Below, piece by piece: positions 16,715 through 26,249 of a stretch of 53,636 nt of DNA. The notes below the pieces were generated by a model. That model saw only the letters and a program-made list of their open reading frames with translations, did no database searches and was not told the origin of the DNA. The translations under genes were made by a program, and so were the position numbers. This DNA is from Flavobacteriaceae bacterium (GTDB taxonomy: Bacteria > Bacteroidota > Bacteroidia > Flavobacteriales > Flavobacteriaceae), in NCBI GenBank assembly GCA_002702895.1, contig PACX01000024.1, positions 1 to 53,636 of the forward strand, written 5' to 3'. Each line of letters opens with the position of its first letter. The stretch's first letter is position 1.

Positions 16715-19068
16715 TAGAATGTAAAATTATAAGTTATACTAGGAACTATTCCAAAAATTGAAAGTTGAACAGCTTCATTTTTTAAAGTTTCACTATTTTC
16801 TCTAAAAAAAATTGAGTTCGCGTTATCTCTATTATAAAGATTGTAAAATCCAAAAATCCATTCACTATCTATTTTTTTATTTTTTATTGGTTTTAAAGAA
16901 ATTGAGATATCAATTCTATGATAATTAGGTAATCTTTTTGAATTTCTAGGTCCATAATTTGGAACATTTAAATCCATGAAAGTGTATTGTCCAATAGGAT
17001 AATTTGTGGGTTGTCCAGTTTGAAAAATAAAATTAGTATTTAATGTTAGTTTATTTGAAATTTTATAATTTGAAACAAAACTAATGTCATGTGTTTTGTC
17101 ATGTGGAGTAAGATACCATTCTCCGTTATTAATTCCAGTTTCAAAACTAGTCCTTCCTTCTGTTTTTTGCTCTGATTCGGAAAAGGTATAAGCAATCCAA
17201 TATCTGTGTGTTCCTATATTCTTTTTAAATAAAAGCTCTAATCCGTATGCTCTAGATTTTCCAGAAAGTAATATACGCTCAACAGCTTCATTAGCTACTA
17301 AATCAGCACCATCAATATAATCTAGTCTATTATTTGTTTTTTTATTGAATAACTCAATTTCAAAATTAAATTGTTTTTTAATTTTTGATTGAAAACCTAG
17401 TGCGAATTGATCCATTCTTTGGGGTTTCAAATAAGGGCCGCTTGGAGTCCATACATCAAGTGGGGCTGGAGCACTAGTATTAGAAATTAGATGAATATAT
17501 TGATTTAATCTATTGTAGCTTATCTTAATTGATTTATTGTCAAAATTATAGGCTAAATTTAATCTTGGTTCAATATTGCTATATGATTTTATGGTTCTTT
17601 TATCATTATCAAATTGACCAACTATTTTAGCTCCTTTATAAATTCCAAGTGAATTATCAAAAATAACTGGATTGTCATTAAAATATTTATTGAGACCATT
17701 TTGTTTAAATCTTAAAAATTGATTAAATCTTAACCCATACCTCAAAGATAGCTTTGATGATATTTTATGAATAACATCAAAATATGCAGAATTTTCCAAA
17801 GCATATTTTTTATTTAAATCTTTAAAATTTATTCCAGAATTGTTTAATGGCTTTATTTCTCCTGGGTTAAATTCATAATAAATTGAATTTAATCCATAAT
17901 TAAATTGAATATTATCGGAATAATAATTTTTTAAGTCAAATTTTAAATTCAAATTTTTTATTCCAGAATTCCAGTTAAAACCAATAAAGTCAAGAGTTAA
18001 GCCATAATAATAATCACTGTAAATTAATGAGGTATTTGAAAATATTTTATCATTAATTAAATGATTCCATCGAACATTAATAGTAGAGTTTCCATATGTA
18101 TTTGAAAAAGTATTACTAAGTCTAAATAAATCTCTTCCAAAATATCCTGACAAAAAAATTGTATTATTATCATCTATTTTAAAGTTTGATTTAGTATTAA
18201 GATCATAAAAATAGGCTTCATTTTCAATTTCAGTCAATTTCAAAAATAAATGAGCATATGATCCCCTTCCAGCTATTAGGAAGGAACTTTTATTTTTTTG
18301 AATTGGTCCTTCATAAAGTAATCTGCTTGATATTAAACCAATTCCTCCACTTAATTTATTTTCTTTACTGTTACCATCTTTTTGATAAACATCTAATACA
18401 GAAGATAACCTTCCACCATAGGATGATGGAATACCTCCTTTATAAAGTTTTAGTTCTTTTATAGCATCTGAATTAAAAACTGAAAACAATCCAAATAAAT
18501 GTGATGAGTTATAAATTATAGCTTCATCAAATAATATAAGATTTTGATCTCCTGCACCTCCTCTAACATTAAAACCTCCAGTTCCTTCACCGGCATTAGA
18601 AACACCTGGTAGTAATTGTATGGTTTTTAAAAGATCAGATTCTCCAAATAAAACAGGTGTTTGTTTAATTGTTTGGTTAGATAAAATATTAAGACTCATT
18701 ATTGGCTTTCTAATGTCAATTTCCTCCAAATTTTGGGTTACTATAACTTCATCTAAATTTTCAATGTTTTCTTCTAAATAAAAGTTTGTTTTTGTATCAT
18801 TTTCTAAATTGATAGTTTTTGTAATTATTTTGAATCCAATTGAGCTGATTTCTATTTTATAAATTCCACTTGGAACTGTTATGGAATAGAATCCATAACT
18901 GTTTGTGATTGTGCCTGTGCTAAGTTTAGGAAAAATGATATTTGCCCCAATAACTAATTCATTACTTTCTGAGGACATTATATAACCACTTAAAGTATAT
19001 AATTTATTTTGAGAATGTAGAATGTTTAGTGATAAAAAAAATATAAAAAAAAGAAATTTTTTTTGCAT
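16714..19068 (-). CDS. TonB-dependent receptor with N-terminal carboxypeptidase-like domain
   Basis: 784 residues from the ATG at 19068, which gives a compact signal peptide (MQKKFLFFIFFLSLNILHSQ); an ATG at 19089 and TTG at 19092 are alternatives. Residues about 25-105 form the carboxypeptidase-regulatory-like fold (LSGYIMSSESNELVIGANI). A plug domain follows (ESDLLKTIQLLPGVSNAGEGTGGFNVRGG, then SSHLFGLFSVFNSDAIKELKLYKGGIPSSYGGRLSSVLDV), and then a 22-strand-type barrel ending in an aromatic strand (ITYNFTF). It imports a ligand that cannot be named, and is expressed with the DUF4249 lipoprotein. Confidence 0.9.
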   Translation of the reverse strand: MQKKFLFFIFFLSLNILHSQNKLYTLSGYIMSSESNELVIGANIIFPKLSTGTITNSYGFYSITVPSGIYKIEISSIGFKIITKTINLENDTKTNFYLEENIENLDEVIVTQNLEEIDIRKPIMSLNILSNQTIKQTPVLFGESDLLKTIQLLPGVSNAGEGTGGFNVRGGAGDQNLILFDEAIIYNSSHLFGLFSVFNSDAIKELKLYKGGIPSSYGGRLSSVLDVYQKDGNSKENKLSGGIGLISSRLLYEGPIQKNKSSFLIAGRGSYAHLFLKLTEIENEAYFYDLNTKSNFKIDDNNTIFLSGYFGRDLFRLSNTFSNTYGNSTINVRWNHLINDKIFSNTSLIYSDYYYGLTLDFIGFNWNSGIKNLNLKFDLKNYYSDNIQFNYGLNSIYYEFNPGEIKPLNNSGINFKDLNKKYALENSAYFDVIHKISSKLSLRYGLRFNQFLRFKQNGLNKYFNDNPVIFDNSLGIYKGAKIVGQFDNDKRTIKSYSNIEPRLNLAYNFDNKSIKISYNRLNQYIHLISNTSAPAPLDVWTPSGPYLKPQRMDQFALGFQSKIKKQFNFEIELFNKKTNNRLDYIDGADLVANEAVERILLSGKSRAYGLELLFKKNIGTHRYWIAYTFSESEQKTEGRTSFETGINNGEWYLTPHDKTHDISFVSNYKISNKLTLNTNFIFQTGQPTNYPIGQYTFMDLNVPNYGPRNSKRLPNYHRIDISISLKPIKNKKIDSEWIFGFYNLYNRDNANSIFFRENSETLKNEAVQLSIFGIVPSITYNFTF

Positions 19069-19125
19069 TTCACAAAATTGCTGAATCATCAATTAAGAAT
19101 ACACAAAAAATATGCCAATTTGAGT

Positions 19126-20355
19126 TTAATTATTTAAACTGGATTCTAAACTATCTTTTATGCAATCTAAAAATTCTTGAGTATTTAAGTAGTGAGATCT
19201 ATTTAAAGCTTTTCCGTGAATTAAAAGAGCTAAATCCTTAGTCATATAACCATTTTCAACAGCTTTTATACAAACAGTCTCCAGTGTTTTACAAAATTCA
19301 ATTAATTCATTATTATTATCAAGTTTTCCACGGTGAGCAAGTCCTCGAGTCCAGGCAAATATAGATGCAATTGGATTGGTTGATGTTTCATTACCCTTTT
19401 TATGTTCTCTATAATGTCTTGTTACAGTGCCGTGTGCTGCTTCAGCTTCCATTGTTTTTCCATCAGGAGTTACGAGCGTTGATGTCATTAATCCTAAAGA
19501 ACCAAAACCTTGGGCAACTGTATCAGATTGAACATCTCCATCATAATTTTTACATGCCCATACAAAACCTCCATTCCATTTCATAGCCGCAGCAACCATA
19601 TCATCAATCAATCGATGTTCATATGTAATACCAGCTTTTTTGAATTTATCTTTGAATTCAGTATTAAAAACCTCATGAAAAATATCTTTAAATCTTCCAT
19701 CGTAGGCTTTTAGAATAGTATTTTTTGTTGATAAGAATAAAGGCCATTTTTTATTCAAAGCTTGATTCATACATGATCTAGCAAAACCGTATATAGATGA
19801 ATCAATATTATACATACTCATAGCTACACCATCTTCTTGAAAATTATAAACTTCCCATGTTTTTGAAGCATCTCCATTTTCTGGTGTGAAAGTCATTGTA
19901 AGCTTTCCTTTACCATGAGTAACAATATCTGTAGCCTTGTACTGATCTCCAAATGCATGCCTACCAATGCATATTGGTTTTATCCATCCCTGAACATATC
20001 TTGGAACATTACTCATTATGATCGGTTCTCTAAATACTGTTCCACCTACAATATTTCTTATTGTACCATTAGGGGATCTCCACATTTTTTTTAAAGTAAA
20101 TTCTTTGACTCTATCCTCATCTGGTGTTATTGTTGCACATTTAATACCAACATTGAATTTTTTGATAGCTTCAGCAGAATCAATGGTAACTTTATCGTCT
20201 GTAAAATCTCTATTTTTTATACCTAAATCAAAGTATTTAATTTTAATATCAAGATATGGAAGAATAAGTTTGGATTTAATAAAATCCCAGATTATTCTAG
20301 TCATTTCATCTCCATCTAAGTCAACTACTGGATTTTTAACAACAATTTTTTTCAT
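19126..20355 (-). CDS. icd: NADP-dependent isocitrate dehydrogenase, eukaryote-like homodimeric type
   Basis: 409 residues, the size of eukaryote-type (IDH1/IDH2-like) enzymes. Features include [13 protein letters not shown] at the N-terminus, [11 protein letters not shown], the isocitrate-binding [19 protein letters not shown], a [10 protein letters not shown] segment, the metal-binding [20 protein letters not shown] and [31 protein letters not shown]. It oxidises isocitrate to 2-oxoglutarate in the citric acid cycle, making NADPH. It lies 14 bp after rplS on the same strand and may be co-transcribed with it. Confidence 0.95.
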   Translation of the reverse strand: MKKIVVKNPVVDLDGDEMTRIIWDFIKSKLILPYLDIKIKYFDLGIKNRDFTDDKVTIDSAEAIKKFNVGIKCATITPDEDRVKEFTLKKMWRSPNGTIRNIVGGTVFREPIIMSNVPRYVQGWIKPICIGRHAFGDQYKATDIVTHGKGKLTMTFTPENGDASKTWEVYNFQEDGVAMSMYNIDSSIYGFARSCMNQALNKKWPLFLSTKNTILKAYDGRFKDIFHEVFNTEFKDKFKKAGITYEHRLIDDMVAAAMKWNGGFVWACKNYDGDVQSDTVAQGFGSLGLMTSTLVTPDGKTMEAEAAHGTVTRHYREHKKGNETSTNPIASIFAWTRGLAHRGKLDNNNELIEFCKTLETVCIKAVENGYMTKDLALLIHGKALNRSHYLNTQEFLDCIKDSLESSLNN

Positions 20356-20369
20356 AAAAACTTTTGAAA

Positions 20370-20720
20370 TTAACTTTTAAGTTCTTTAATTCTAGCTTTT
20401 TTTCCTCTTAATTGTTTGAAGTAATAGATTCTAGATCTTCTTACTTTACCTTTCTTGTTAACTTCAATTTTTTGAATTGCAGGTAAATTAATTGGAAAAA
20501 TTCTTTCAATACCAATAGTTCCAGACATTTTTCTAATTGTAAAAGTTTTCGTTAGACCTGATCCTTTAATTTGAATAACAAGACCCTTAAAAAACTGAGT
20601 TCGGACCTTGTCTCCCTCTCTAATTTCATAATAAACTGTAATTGTATCTCCTGATTTGAAACTTGGGATTTCTTTTTTCGTTACAAATTTATCTTGAACG
20701 AATTTTACTAAAGATTCCAT
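20370..20720 (-). CDS. rplS: 50S ribosomal protein L19
   Basis: 116 residues, full length: [53 protein letters not shown] and a basic tail ([22 protein letters not shown]). It lies at the 30S-50S interface. It follows trmD in the conserved trmD-rplS order, after 105 bp of relatively GC-rich leader sequence. Confidence 0.97.
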   Translation of the reverse strand: MESLVKFVQDKFVTKKEIPSFKSGDTITVYYEIREGDKVRTQFFKGLVIQIKGSGLTKTFTIRKMSGTIGIERIFPINLPAIQKIEVNKKGKVRRSRIYYFKQLRGKKARIKELKS

Positions 20721-20738
20721 TATTTAAGATTTTAATTA

Positions 20739-20765
20739 AATCGTCACAACATTCACGATTATCGT
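20739..20765 (-). promoter_or_regulatory. possible structured leader of rplS
   Basis: The 105-bp trmD-rplS gap is locally richer in G+C than other gaps. AATCGT (20739-20744) can pair with ACGATT (20755-20760); alternatively ACGAT (20755-20759) pairs with ATCGT (20761-20765). Two exclusive pairings ahead of a ribosomal-protein gene suggest an autoregulatory leader, but the evidence is only the repeats. Confidence 0.3.
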
Positions 20766-20825
20766 CAGCGGTTATATCAATTGGAATGCGAATTTACCAT
20801 TTTTTTTTATTTCAAGAAAATTTGA

Positions 20826-21503
20826 TTAATCAAAAAAATTTGGCCGAATTTTTTTAGTTCTTTCTATTGCTTTTTCCTCTCTCCAATTTTCAATTTTTCC
20901 TTTATTTCCAGACATCAGTATTTTGGGAACACTCATATTATCAAAATTTTCTGGTCTAGTATAAACAGGCGGAGCTATCATTCCATCTTGAAAAGAATCG
21001 GATAAAGCAGAAGTTTCATCACCTAAAACCCCTGGTATTAGCCTTATAATTGAGTCACATAATACTGCTGCAGGAAGTTCTCCACCAGAAAGCACATAAT
21101 CTCCAATTGAAATTTCCATTGTAATTATTTTGTCCCTAACTCTTTGGTCAACTCCTTTATAATGACCACAGAGGATTATTAAATTTCCTCCAATGGATAA
21201 TTTATTTGCAATTTTTTGATTTAATATTTTAGCATCTGGAGTCATATATATAATTTCTTTATAAACCCTATCTTTTTTTAATAAATCAATACAATTTTTA
21301 ATAGGTTCAATCATAAGTACCATTCCTGAACCTCCACCAAACTGATAGTCATCCACCTGTTTTCTTTTGTTTGAGGCATAATCTTTTAAATCATGAAAAT
21401 GAATTTCTACAATTTTTTTTTCAATTGCTCGTTTAATTATGGAAGCATTAAATGGACTCTTAATTAATTTAGGTAAAACACTTATAATATCAATTCTCAG
21501 CAT
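20826..21503 (-). CDS. trmD: tRNA (guanine37-N1)-methyltransferase
   Basis: 225 residues from the ATG at 21503 (MLRIDIISVLP); a TTG three codons earlier is unlikely because it would overlap the protease gene. The trefoil-knot SAM site is visible in LCGHYKGVDQRV and ISIGDYVLSGGELPAAVL, with DYQFGGGSGMV and the C-terminal YTRPENF and MSGNKGKIENWR motifs. It methylates G37 next to the anticodon to prevent frameshifting. The start is 1 bp after the HtrA gene's stop. Confidence 0.96.
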   Translation of the reverse strand: MLRIDIISVLPKLIKSPFNASIIKRAIEKKIVEIHFHDLKDYASNKRKQVDDYQFGGGSGMVLMIEPIKNCIDLLKKDRVYKEIIYMTPDAKILNQKIANKLSIGGNLIILCGHYKGVDQRVRDKIITMEISIGDYVLSGGELPAAVLCDSIIRLIPGVLGDETSALSDSFQDGMIAPPVYTRPENFDNMSVPKILMSGNKGKIENWREEKAIERTKKIRPNFFD

Positions 21504-21504
21504 A

Positions 21505-22887
21505 TTATTCAAAAATTAATCTTTCCTTTTCTCCATCAGGACTAACAAACGTGATTTGGTTAATTTTTGTATCATTCTGAAAATTAGAAATATCAGTAGT
21601 ATTATTTATTTTCTCACCATTTATTTCCGTCAGAACATACCCAGCTGAAATTCCCATCCTGTAAAGAGTATTATTTCTATGATTTAAAACTTTTACTCCA
21701 TTTTTTAATCCTAAACTAGCCAACTCATCCATAGACATATTTTTTAATTGCATACCATAGAATTCTATATTTTCATTTTTTTCAAGAGCAACACTAATTT
21801 TCAAGTTATTATTATTTCTTTTTAAACCAACGGAAACTATATCACCCGGTCTTTTAGTACTTAAATATCCAGAAAGATCAGAAAATTTAGCAATTTTTAA
21901 ACCGTCTAAACTCATAATAACATCTCCCTTCTTAATTCCAGCTATTGCAGCACCCATAGTTGGCTCTACATCATTTACATAAAAACCTTCAGTCAATGAG
22001 ATATTTAATTCATCAGCATTCCTGGAATTTAATCCAAAACCAGTAACTCCTAATAATCCTTTTTGTACATTTCCAAATTCAATAATGTCCTCAAATATTT
22101 TTCTAGCAACATTACTAGGAACAGCAAAAGAGTAACCCACAAAACCACCAGTTCCACTGGTTATGGCAGTGTTAATTCCAATTAAATCTCCATTAGTGTT
22201 TACTAATGCGCCTCCACTATTTCCAGAATTTACAGCAGCATCAGTTTGTATAAATGATTGGTTTTTAGAGTCATAGTCATTTAAATCTCTAGATTTTGCA
22301 CTAATAATTCCTGCAGTTACAGTTGAAGTTAAATTATATGGATTTCCAACTGCAAGAACCCATTCTCCAATTTTAGTTTGATCTGAATCAGCAAACCTGA
22401 TGTATGGAAAAGTTTTATCACTATCTATTTTTAAAACTGCGATATCTGATAATTCATCTTTTCCAATTAATTCCGCTTCATACGTTTTATTGTTATTTGT
22501 TGTTACTTCAATAGTAGTAGCATTTTCAATTACATGATTGTTAGTAATTATATATCCGTCTTTTGAAATTATTACTCCTGATCCCATTCCAATTCTAGTT
22601 CTATTACTTCTATTATTAAAATAGTCCCAAACTGATGAAGACCCAGTAGAAATACTTGTATTTTTTACATGAACCACAGAATTAATAGTTTTTTGTGCAG
22701 CAACTGTAAAATCAATATTTGAATTTGAACTTATTGCAGGACTAGTATCGTAAGAAATATTTACCATCTTGTTTCCAGAAACTAATTTGTCTTGAACTAA
22801 ATTATGATTGTAATATAAATTGTGAATGTAAAGAGCAATTACTCCTCCAACTAAGGAAAATACAAACGGAAGTATTATTTTTTTCAT
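21505..22887 (-). CDS. HtrA/DegQ-type periplasmic serine protease with two PDZ domains
   Basis: 460 residues from the ATG at 22887; the frame extends to 22905, but a -7 promoter element overlaps that upstream codon. An N-terminal membrane anchor or signal (KKIILPFVFSLVGGVIALYI) is followed by a trypsin fold with the complete triad: His118 in TNNHV, Asp148 in LSDIAVL, Ser224 in NSGNSGGALV. Two PDZ domains follow (about 255-355 with ELNISLTEGFYVNDV, and 370-460). It degrades or refolds misfolded envelope proteins. Confidence 0.94.
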   Translation of the reverse strand: MKKIILPFVFSLVGGVIALYIHNLYYNHNLVQDKLVSGNKMVNISYDTSPAISSNSNIDFTVAAQKTINSVVHVKNTSISTGSSSVWDYFNNRSNRTRIGMGSGVIISKDGYIITNNHVIENATTIEVTTNNNKTYEAELIGKDELSDIAVLKIDSDKTFPYIRFADSDQTKIGEWVLAVGNPYNLTSTVTAGIISAKSRDLNDYDSKNQSFIQTDAAVNSGNSGGALVNTNGDLIGINTAITSGTGGFVGYSFAVPSNVARKIFEDIIEFGNVQKGLLGVTGFGLNSRNADELNISLTEGFYVNDVEPTMGAAIAGIKKGDVIMSLDGLKIAKFSDLSGYLSTKRPGDIVSVGLKRNNNNLKISVALEKNENIEFYGMQLKNMSMDELASLGLKNGVKVLNHRNNTLYRMGISAGYVLTEINGEKINNTTDISNFQNDTKINQITFVSPDGEKERLIFE

Positions 22888-22902
22888 TTTTAAAATTTTC
22901 AA

Positions 22903-22910
22903 CAAAATTA
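22903..22910 (-). promoter_or_regulatory. possible -7 element of the HtrA gene
   Basis: Minus strand TAATTTTG fits TAnnTTTG and sits 15 nt upstream of the ATG at 22887. No good -33 element is seen. It supports 22887 over the upstream start at 22905. Confidence 0.35.
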
Positions 22911-23020
22911 ATTTTTAAATTAATAGAAAACATATATTTAACTAGATTTTAACAGGATTTATATTTAAAATTTAAAATTTAAAATTTTATTCATCTTTTT
23001 TTATCTTCGTTTCCTAATTA

Positions 23021-23800
23021 ATGAAAATAAAATTTCAAAAATATCAAGGAACGGGGAATGATTTTATTATAATCAATAATAATTCACTTTACTTTCCTCA
23101 GAAAAATCAAGCTTTAATAAAGAGACTTTGTGACAGAAAATATGGTATTGGTTCTGATGGTTTAATTTTAATAAATCCCTGTGATAAAACAGATTTTGAG
23201 ATGCTATACTTCAATTCTGATGGTTTTTTGGGCTCTTTGTGTGGAAATGGTGCTAGATGCTGTGTAAAGTTTGCTAATAGTCAAAATATAATAAATGATA
23301 ATACTTTTTTTAATGCTTATGATGGAAAACATAGTGGATCTATTAATAAAGATATTATTACTTTATCTATGAACTCGGTTAATATTATAAAAAAATTTAA
23401 TGACGATTTGTTTTTGGATACTGGATCACCGCATTATGTAAAAATTGTTGAAAATCTAGCAAATTTTGATGTTTTTAATCAAGGTAAATTAATTAGAAAT
23501 AGCTCTGATTTTAAAAAGAATGGAGTAAATGTGAATTTTGTTCAAATTATTTCAAAAAATAAATTTTCAGTAAGAACATTTGAAAGAGGTGTGGAAGACG
23601 AAACGCTTTCTTGTGGTACAGGAGTTACTGCTGTTGCTTTAGCTATGTTTCATTTAAAAAAAACCAATTCAAAAAAAATTAAAATAAATACTAGGGGAGG
23701 AGAATTATCAGTGAATTTTAATGTTACTAAAAACAGTTATACTGATATTTATTTAACAGGTCATGTTGAAATGATATATTCTGGAGAAATTGAAATCTAA
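23021..23800 (+). CDS. dapF: diaminopimelate epimerase
   Basis: 259 residues with both catalytic cysteines: Cys74 in SLCGNGARC and Cys198 in LSCGTGVTA; also QGTGNDFIIINN at the N-terminus and RTFERGVEDE. It converts LL- to meso-diaminopimelate for peptidoglycan and lysine. It opens a three-gene peptidoglycan stretch: mltG begins directly after its stop. TATCTTCG at 23002-23009 resembles a -7 box just upstream. Confidence 0.96.
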   Translation: MKIKFQKYQGTGNDFIIINNNSLYFPQKNQALIKRLCDRKYGIGSDGLILINPCDKTDFEMLYFNSDGFLGSLCGNGARCCVKFANSQNIINDNTFFNAYDGKHSGSINKDIITLSMNSVNIIKKFNDDLFLDTGSPHYVKIVENLANFDVFNQGKLIRNSSDFKKNGVNVNFVQIISKNKFSVRTFERGVEDETLSCGTGVTAVALAMFHLKKTNSKKIKINTRGGELSVNFNVTKNSYTDIYLTGHVEMIYSGEIEI

Positions 23801-24853
23801 ATGGAAAATAAAAAATTATATAAAATTATTATATCAATTGGTTTACTAAGTTTTTTCTTTATTTCTTGTGTATTACTTTATGATCATTATAAAACCTACT
23901 ATTCTGCAAATACAAATTTTAGTGATGAGGCTGCTTTTATATACATAAAAACTGGTACAGATTCAAATAATTTACTGACACAAATCACACCCTTTATTAA
24001 AGATTCTTCAACTTTTTTTGATGCAGCATATAAAACTAAATATATTTTAAACATAAAGGCTGGTAAATATGAAATAAAAAAAGGTTTTTCAAATAAAGAA
24101 ATTATTAATTCATTAAGATTTAAAAATATCCCCGTTAAAGTGACTTTTAATAATATTGAACGGATAGAAAATTTAGCTTCCAGAGTTTCTAAATATATTG
24201 AAGCCGATAGTTTGAGTTTAATGAAATCATTCTATGATAAAAAATTTTTAAAAAATAATGATTTAGATACTGAATCTGTTTTCTCTATTTTTTTACCAAA
24301 TACTTATGAGTTTTATTGGAATTCAGATGCTAATGAATTTAGAGATAAGATGCTTATACAATTTAATCTTTTTTGGAATTTGTCAAGAAAAGAGAAAGCT
24401 AAATCTTTAAATTTGAATCCCATTCAGGTTTCTGTATTAGCATCTATTGTTCAGCGTGAGACCCCTAAAGTTGATGAAAGACCTAAAATTTCTGGTGTTT
24501 ATTATAATAGGTTAAAAAAGAGAATGAAACTGCAAGCTGATCCAACAGTAGTTTACACAATAAAAGAAAAAAAAGGCTTTGACATAAAAATTAGAAGAGT
24601 TTTATATAGAGATTTAAAAATAAAATCTCCTTATAATACATATATTAGTAAAGGCTTGCCACCTGGACCAATATACATGCCTGATATTTCCTCTATTGAA
24701 TCAGTTTTAAATTTGGAAAATCATAATTATTTGTTTTTTGTAGCTAATGTTCAAAGACCAGGTTATCATATGTTTGCCAAAACTCTCTCTCAACATAATA
24801 GAAATAAAAGACAATATACCTCATGGTTAAGAAAAAATAAGATAAATAGATAA
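23801..24853 (+). CDS. mltG: endolytic murein transglycosylase MltG
   Basis: 350 residues: an N-terminal membrane anchor (about 9-27), a LysM-like or YceG N-domain, then the catalytic domain with IFLPNTYEFYWN, SIVQRETPKVDERPKISGVYYNRL (catalytic Glu220), MKLQADPTVVYTI and SPYNTYISKGLPPGPI. It cuts nascent glycan strands at the membrane and sets their length. It starts immediately after dapF's stop. Its own stop is buried in an 11-bp inverted repeat. Confidence 0.95.
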   Translation: MENKKLYKIIISIGLLSFFFISCVLLYDHYKTYYSANTNFSDEAAFIYIKTGTDSNNLLTQITPFIKDSSTFFDAAYKTKYILNIKAGKYEIKKGFSNKEIINSLRFKNIPVKVTFNNIERIENLASRVSKYIEADSLSLMKSFYDKKFLKNNDLDTESVFSIFLPNTYEFYWNSDANEFRDKMLIQFNLFWNLSRKEKAKSLNLNPIQVSVLASIVQRETPKVDERPKISGVYYNRLKKRMKLQADPTVVYTIKEKKGFDIKIRRVLYRDLKIKSPYNTYISKGLPPGPIYMPDISSIESVLNLENHNYLFFVANVQRPGYHMFAKTLSQHNRNKRQYTSWLRKNKINR

Positions 24854-24876
24854 TTATCTGATTAACAGATAATTAT
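24850..24876. terminator. inverted repeat over the mltG stop codon
   Basis: ATAATTATCTG and CAGATAATTAT form 11-base perfect arms around ATTAA. The TAA of mltG lies in the left arm. There is only a weak T-run afterwards, so termination is uncertain. A -7-like box for the next gene lies 10 bp downstream. Confidence 0.45.
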
Positions 24877-24885
24877 AATTTTAAG

Positions 24886-24893
24886 TATGTTTG
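24886..24893 (+). promoter_or_regulatory. possible -7 element for the lysozyme-fold gene
   Basis: TATGTTTG fits TAnnTTTG and ends 22 nt before the ATG at 24916. No TTG is found at the -33 position, which lies in the inverted repeat. Confidence 0.3.
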
Positions 24894-24915
24894 CACCAGA
24901 TTTTTTTATATATCA

Positions 24916-25530
24916 ATGATAAAAAGATTTGAAAAAAAATTATTCTTATTTCTTTTAGTTCTATTATTAAATAGTTCCTTTCACCCCCCGTCTTTTTATT
25001 TAAAATATAAACCATCTGCTTTAAAAGAACACACAGTTTCTAATGATGCTGAAGAATACTCTACTAATGTTATTTATTTATATAAAGATTTTACAGGATT
25101 TAAAGAGCTTTTAGCATTTAAGGAATCAGGAGGATCGTATTCACGCACTAACAAATATGGATACATGGGAAAATATCAGTTTAATTTAAATACATTAAAA
25201 ATGTTTAATGTTAGAAATGCATTAAATTATATTGATAACCCAGAACTTCAAGAAAAAGTTTTTTTATTAAATGTTCAGAGAAATAAATGGATTTTAAGAA
25301 AAGATATTAAATGGTTTATTGGATCTAATATTAATGGAATTGAAATTACTGAATCAGGTATTATAGCAGCTGCACACTTATCAGGCCCAGGAAATGTAAA
25401 AAAATATTTGAGAGGAAGTGGAAAAGAAGATTTTAAAGATTCATTTGGCACATCCATTAGTTCATATATGAATTACTTTAAAAATTTTGACTTGTCTTCA
25501 ATTAAACCAATAAGAAATCCTAAAATATAG
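24916..25530 (+). CDS. secreted lysozyme-fold (transglycosylase-like) protein
   Basis: 204 residues with an N-terminal signal or anchor (KKLFLFLLVLLLNSS). From about residue 65: FKELLAFKESGGSYSRTNKYGYMGKYQFN, where ES-G plus the later GYMGKYQF match the catalytic Glu and substrate region of soluble lytic transglycosylase and lysozyme-fold enzymes. ESGIIAAAHLSGPGNVKKYL is the usual second half. It is likely to act on peptidoglycan in the periplasm together with MltG. The exact family is not recognised. It overlaps the convergent methyltransferase gene by 11 bp. Confidence 0.72.
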   Translation: MIKRFEKKLFLFLLVLLLNSSFHPPSFYLKYKPSALKEHTVSNDAEEYSTNVIYLYKDFTGFKELLAFKESGGSYSRTNKYGYMGKYQFNLNTLKMFNVRNALNYIDNPELQEKVFLLNVQRNKWILRKDIKWFIGSNINGIEITESGIIAAAHLSGPGNVKKYLRGSGKEDFKDSFGTSISSYMNYFKNFDLSSIKPIRNPKI

Positions 25531-26224
25531 ATTCAATTATAAAAATAGATGGTCTTTTGTTGTATATTTCTTTATTATTTTTCCAGTTTTCAATTGTATC
25601 TGTTTTAATTAATTCATTTTCTAAGGTAACGTCTGTTGCTATACATAACCTGGTTAAAGGTTTTAAATAGTTTATTAAATCTATAATAAGCTTATCGTTT
25701 CTATAAGGCGTTTCCATAAAAATTTGAGCAACTAAATTTGATTTTTTTTCCATTACCTTAATTTCTTCTTTTCTTTTCTTTTTATCAATAGATAAGTAAC
25801 CATTAAACTCAAATTGTTGACCATTCATTCCCGATGCCATCAATGCTAAAAAAATTGATGAGGGACCAACCATTGGAATAACTTTAATTTTTTTCAAATG
25901 AGCAATTGAAACTAGTTCTGCACCTGGATCTGCTATTCCAGGACATCCAGCATCAGAAATTAAGGCAATATCATTACCTTGAAGACAAGGATTTAAGAAA
26001 TCTTTTATAGATTCTTTTTTAGTAAACTTATTTAAGGTATAAATGATTAATTCTGCTTGATTTTTTTTAGGATTTATAGCTTTTATAAAAGCTCTACCTG
26101 GTTTTTCATTTTCAAAAACAAAGTAGCTAATATCTTTAATAACTTTTTTAACACTTTTATCAAATTTATAATTAGATAAATTACCTAAATAATTTGGAAC
26201 TAAATAAAGAGATCCATTGTCCAC
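25520..26224 (-). CDS. SAM-dependent methyltransferase, RsmI-like (tetrapyrrole methylase fold)
   Basis: 234 residues from GTG at 26224 (reading MDNGSLYLVPNYLGN), 25 bp after dnaA's stop. The open frame runs into dnaA, but those residues do not belong to the family. Motifs: LYLVPNYLGN, FVFENEKPGRAFIK, LISDAGCPGIADPGAELV and MVGPSSIFLALMASGMNGQQF, the SAM-binding GPS loop of RsmI. RsmI 2'-O-methylates C1402 of 16S rRNA. Bacteroidota carry this short form beside dnaA, and whether it keeps that target is unknown. Confidence 0.88.
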   Translation of the reverse strand: MDNGSLYLVPNYLGNLSNYKFDKSVKKVIKDISYFVFENEKPGRAFIKAINPKKNQAELIIYTLNKFTKKESIKDFLNPCLQGNDIALISDAGCPGIADPGAELVSIAHLKKIKVIPMVGPSSIFLALMASGMNGQQFEFNGYLSIDKKKRKEEIKVMEKKSNLVAQIFMETPYRNDKLIIDLINYLKPLTRLCIATDVTLENELIKTDTIENWKNNKEIYNKRPSIFIIESIF

Positions 26225-26249
26225 TTTTATAAATCTTAAATAATTATTT

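Noticed and set aside
22964-22988. Tandem TTTAAAA repeat (about three copies) before dapF
   Set aside because: Short low-complexity A/T repeat of a kind common in this genome; no unit conservation beyond three copies.
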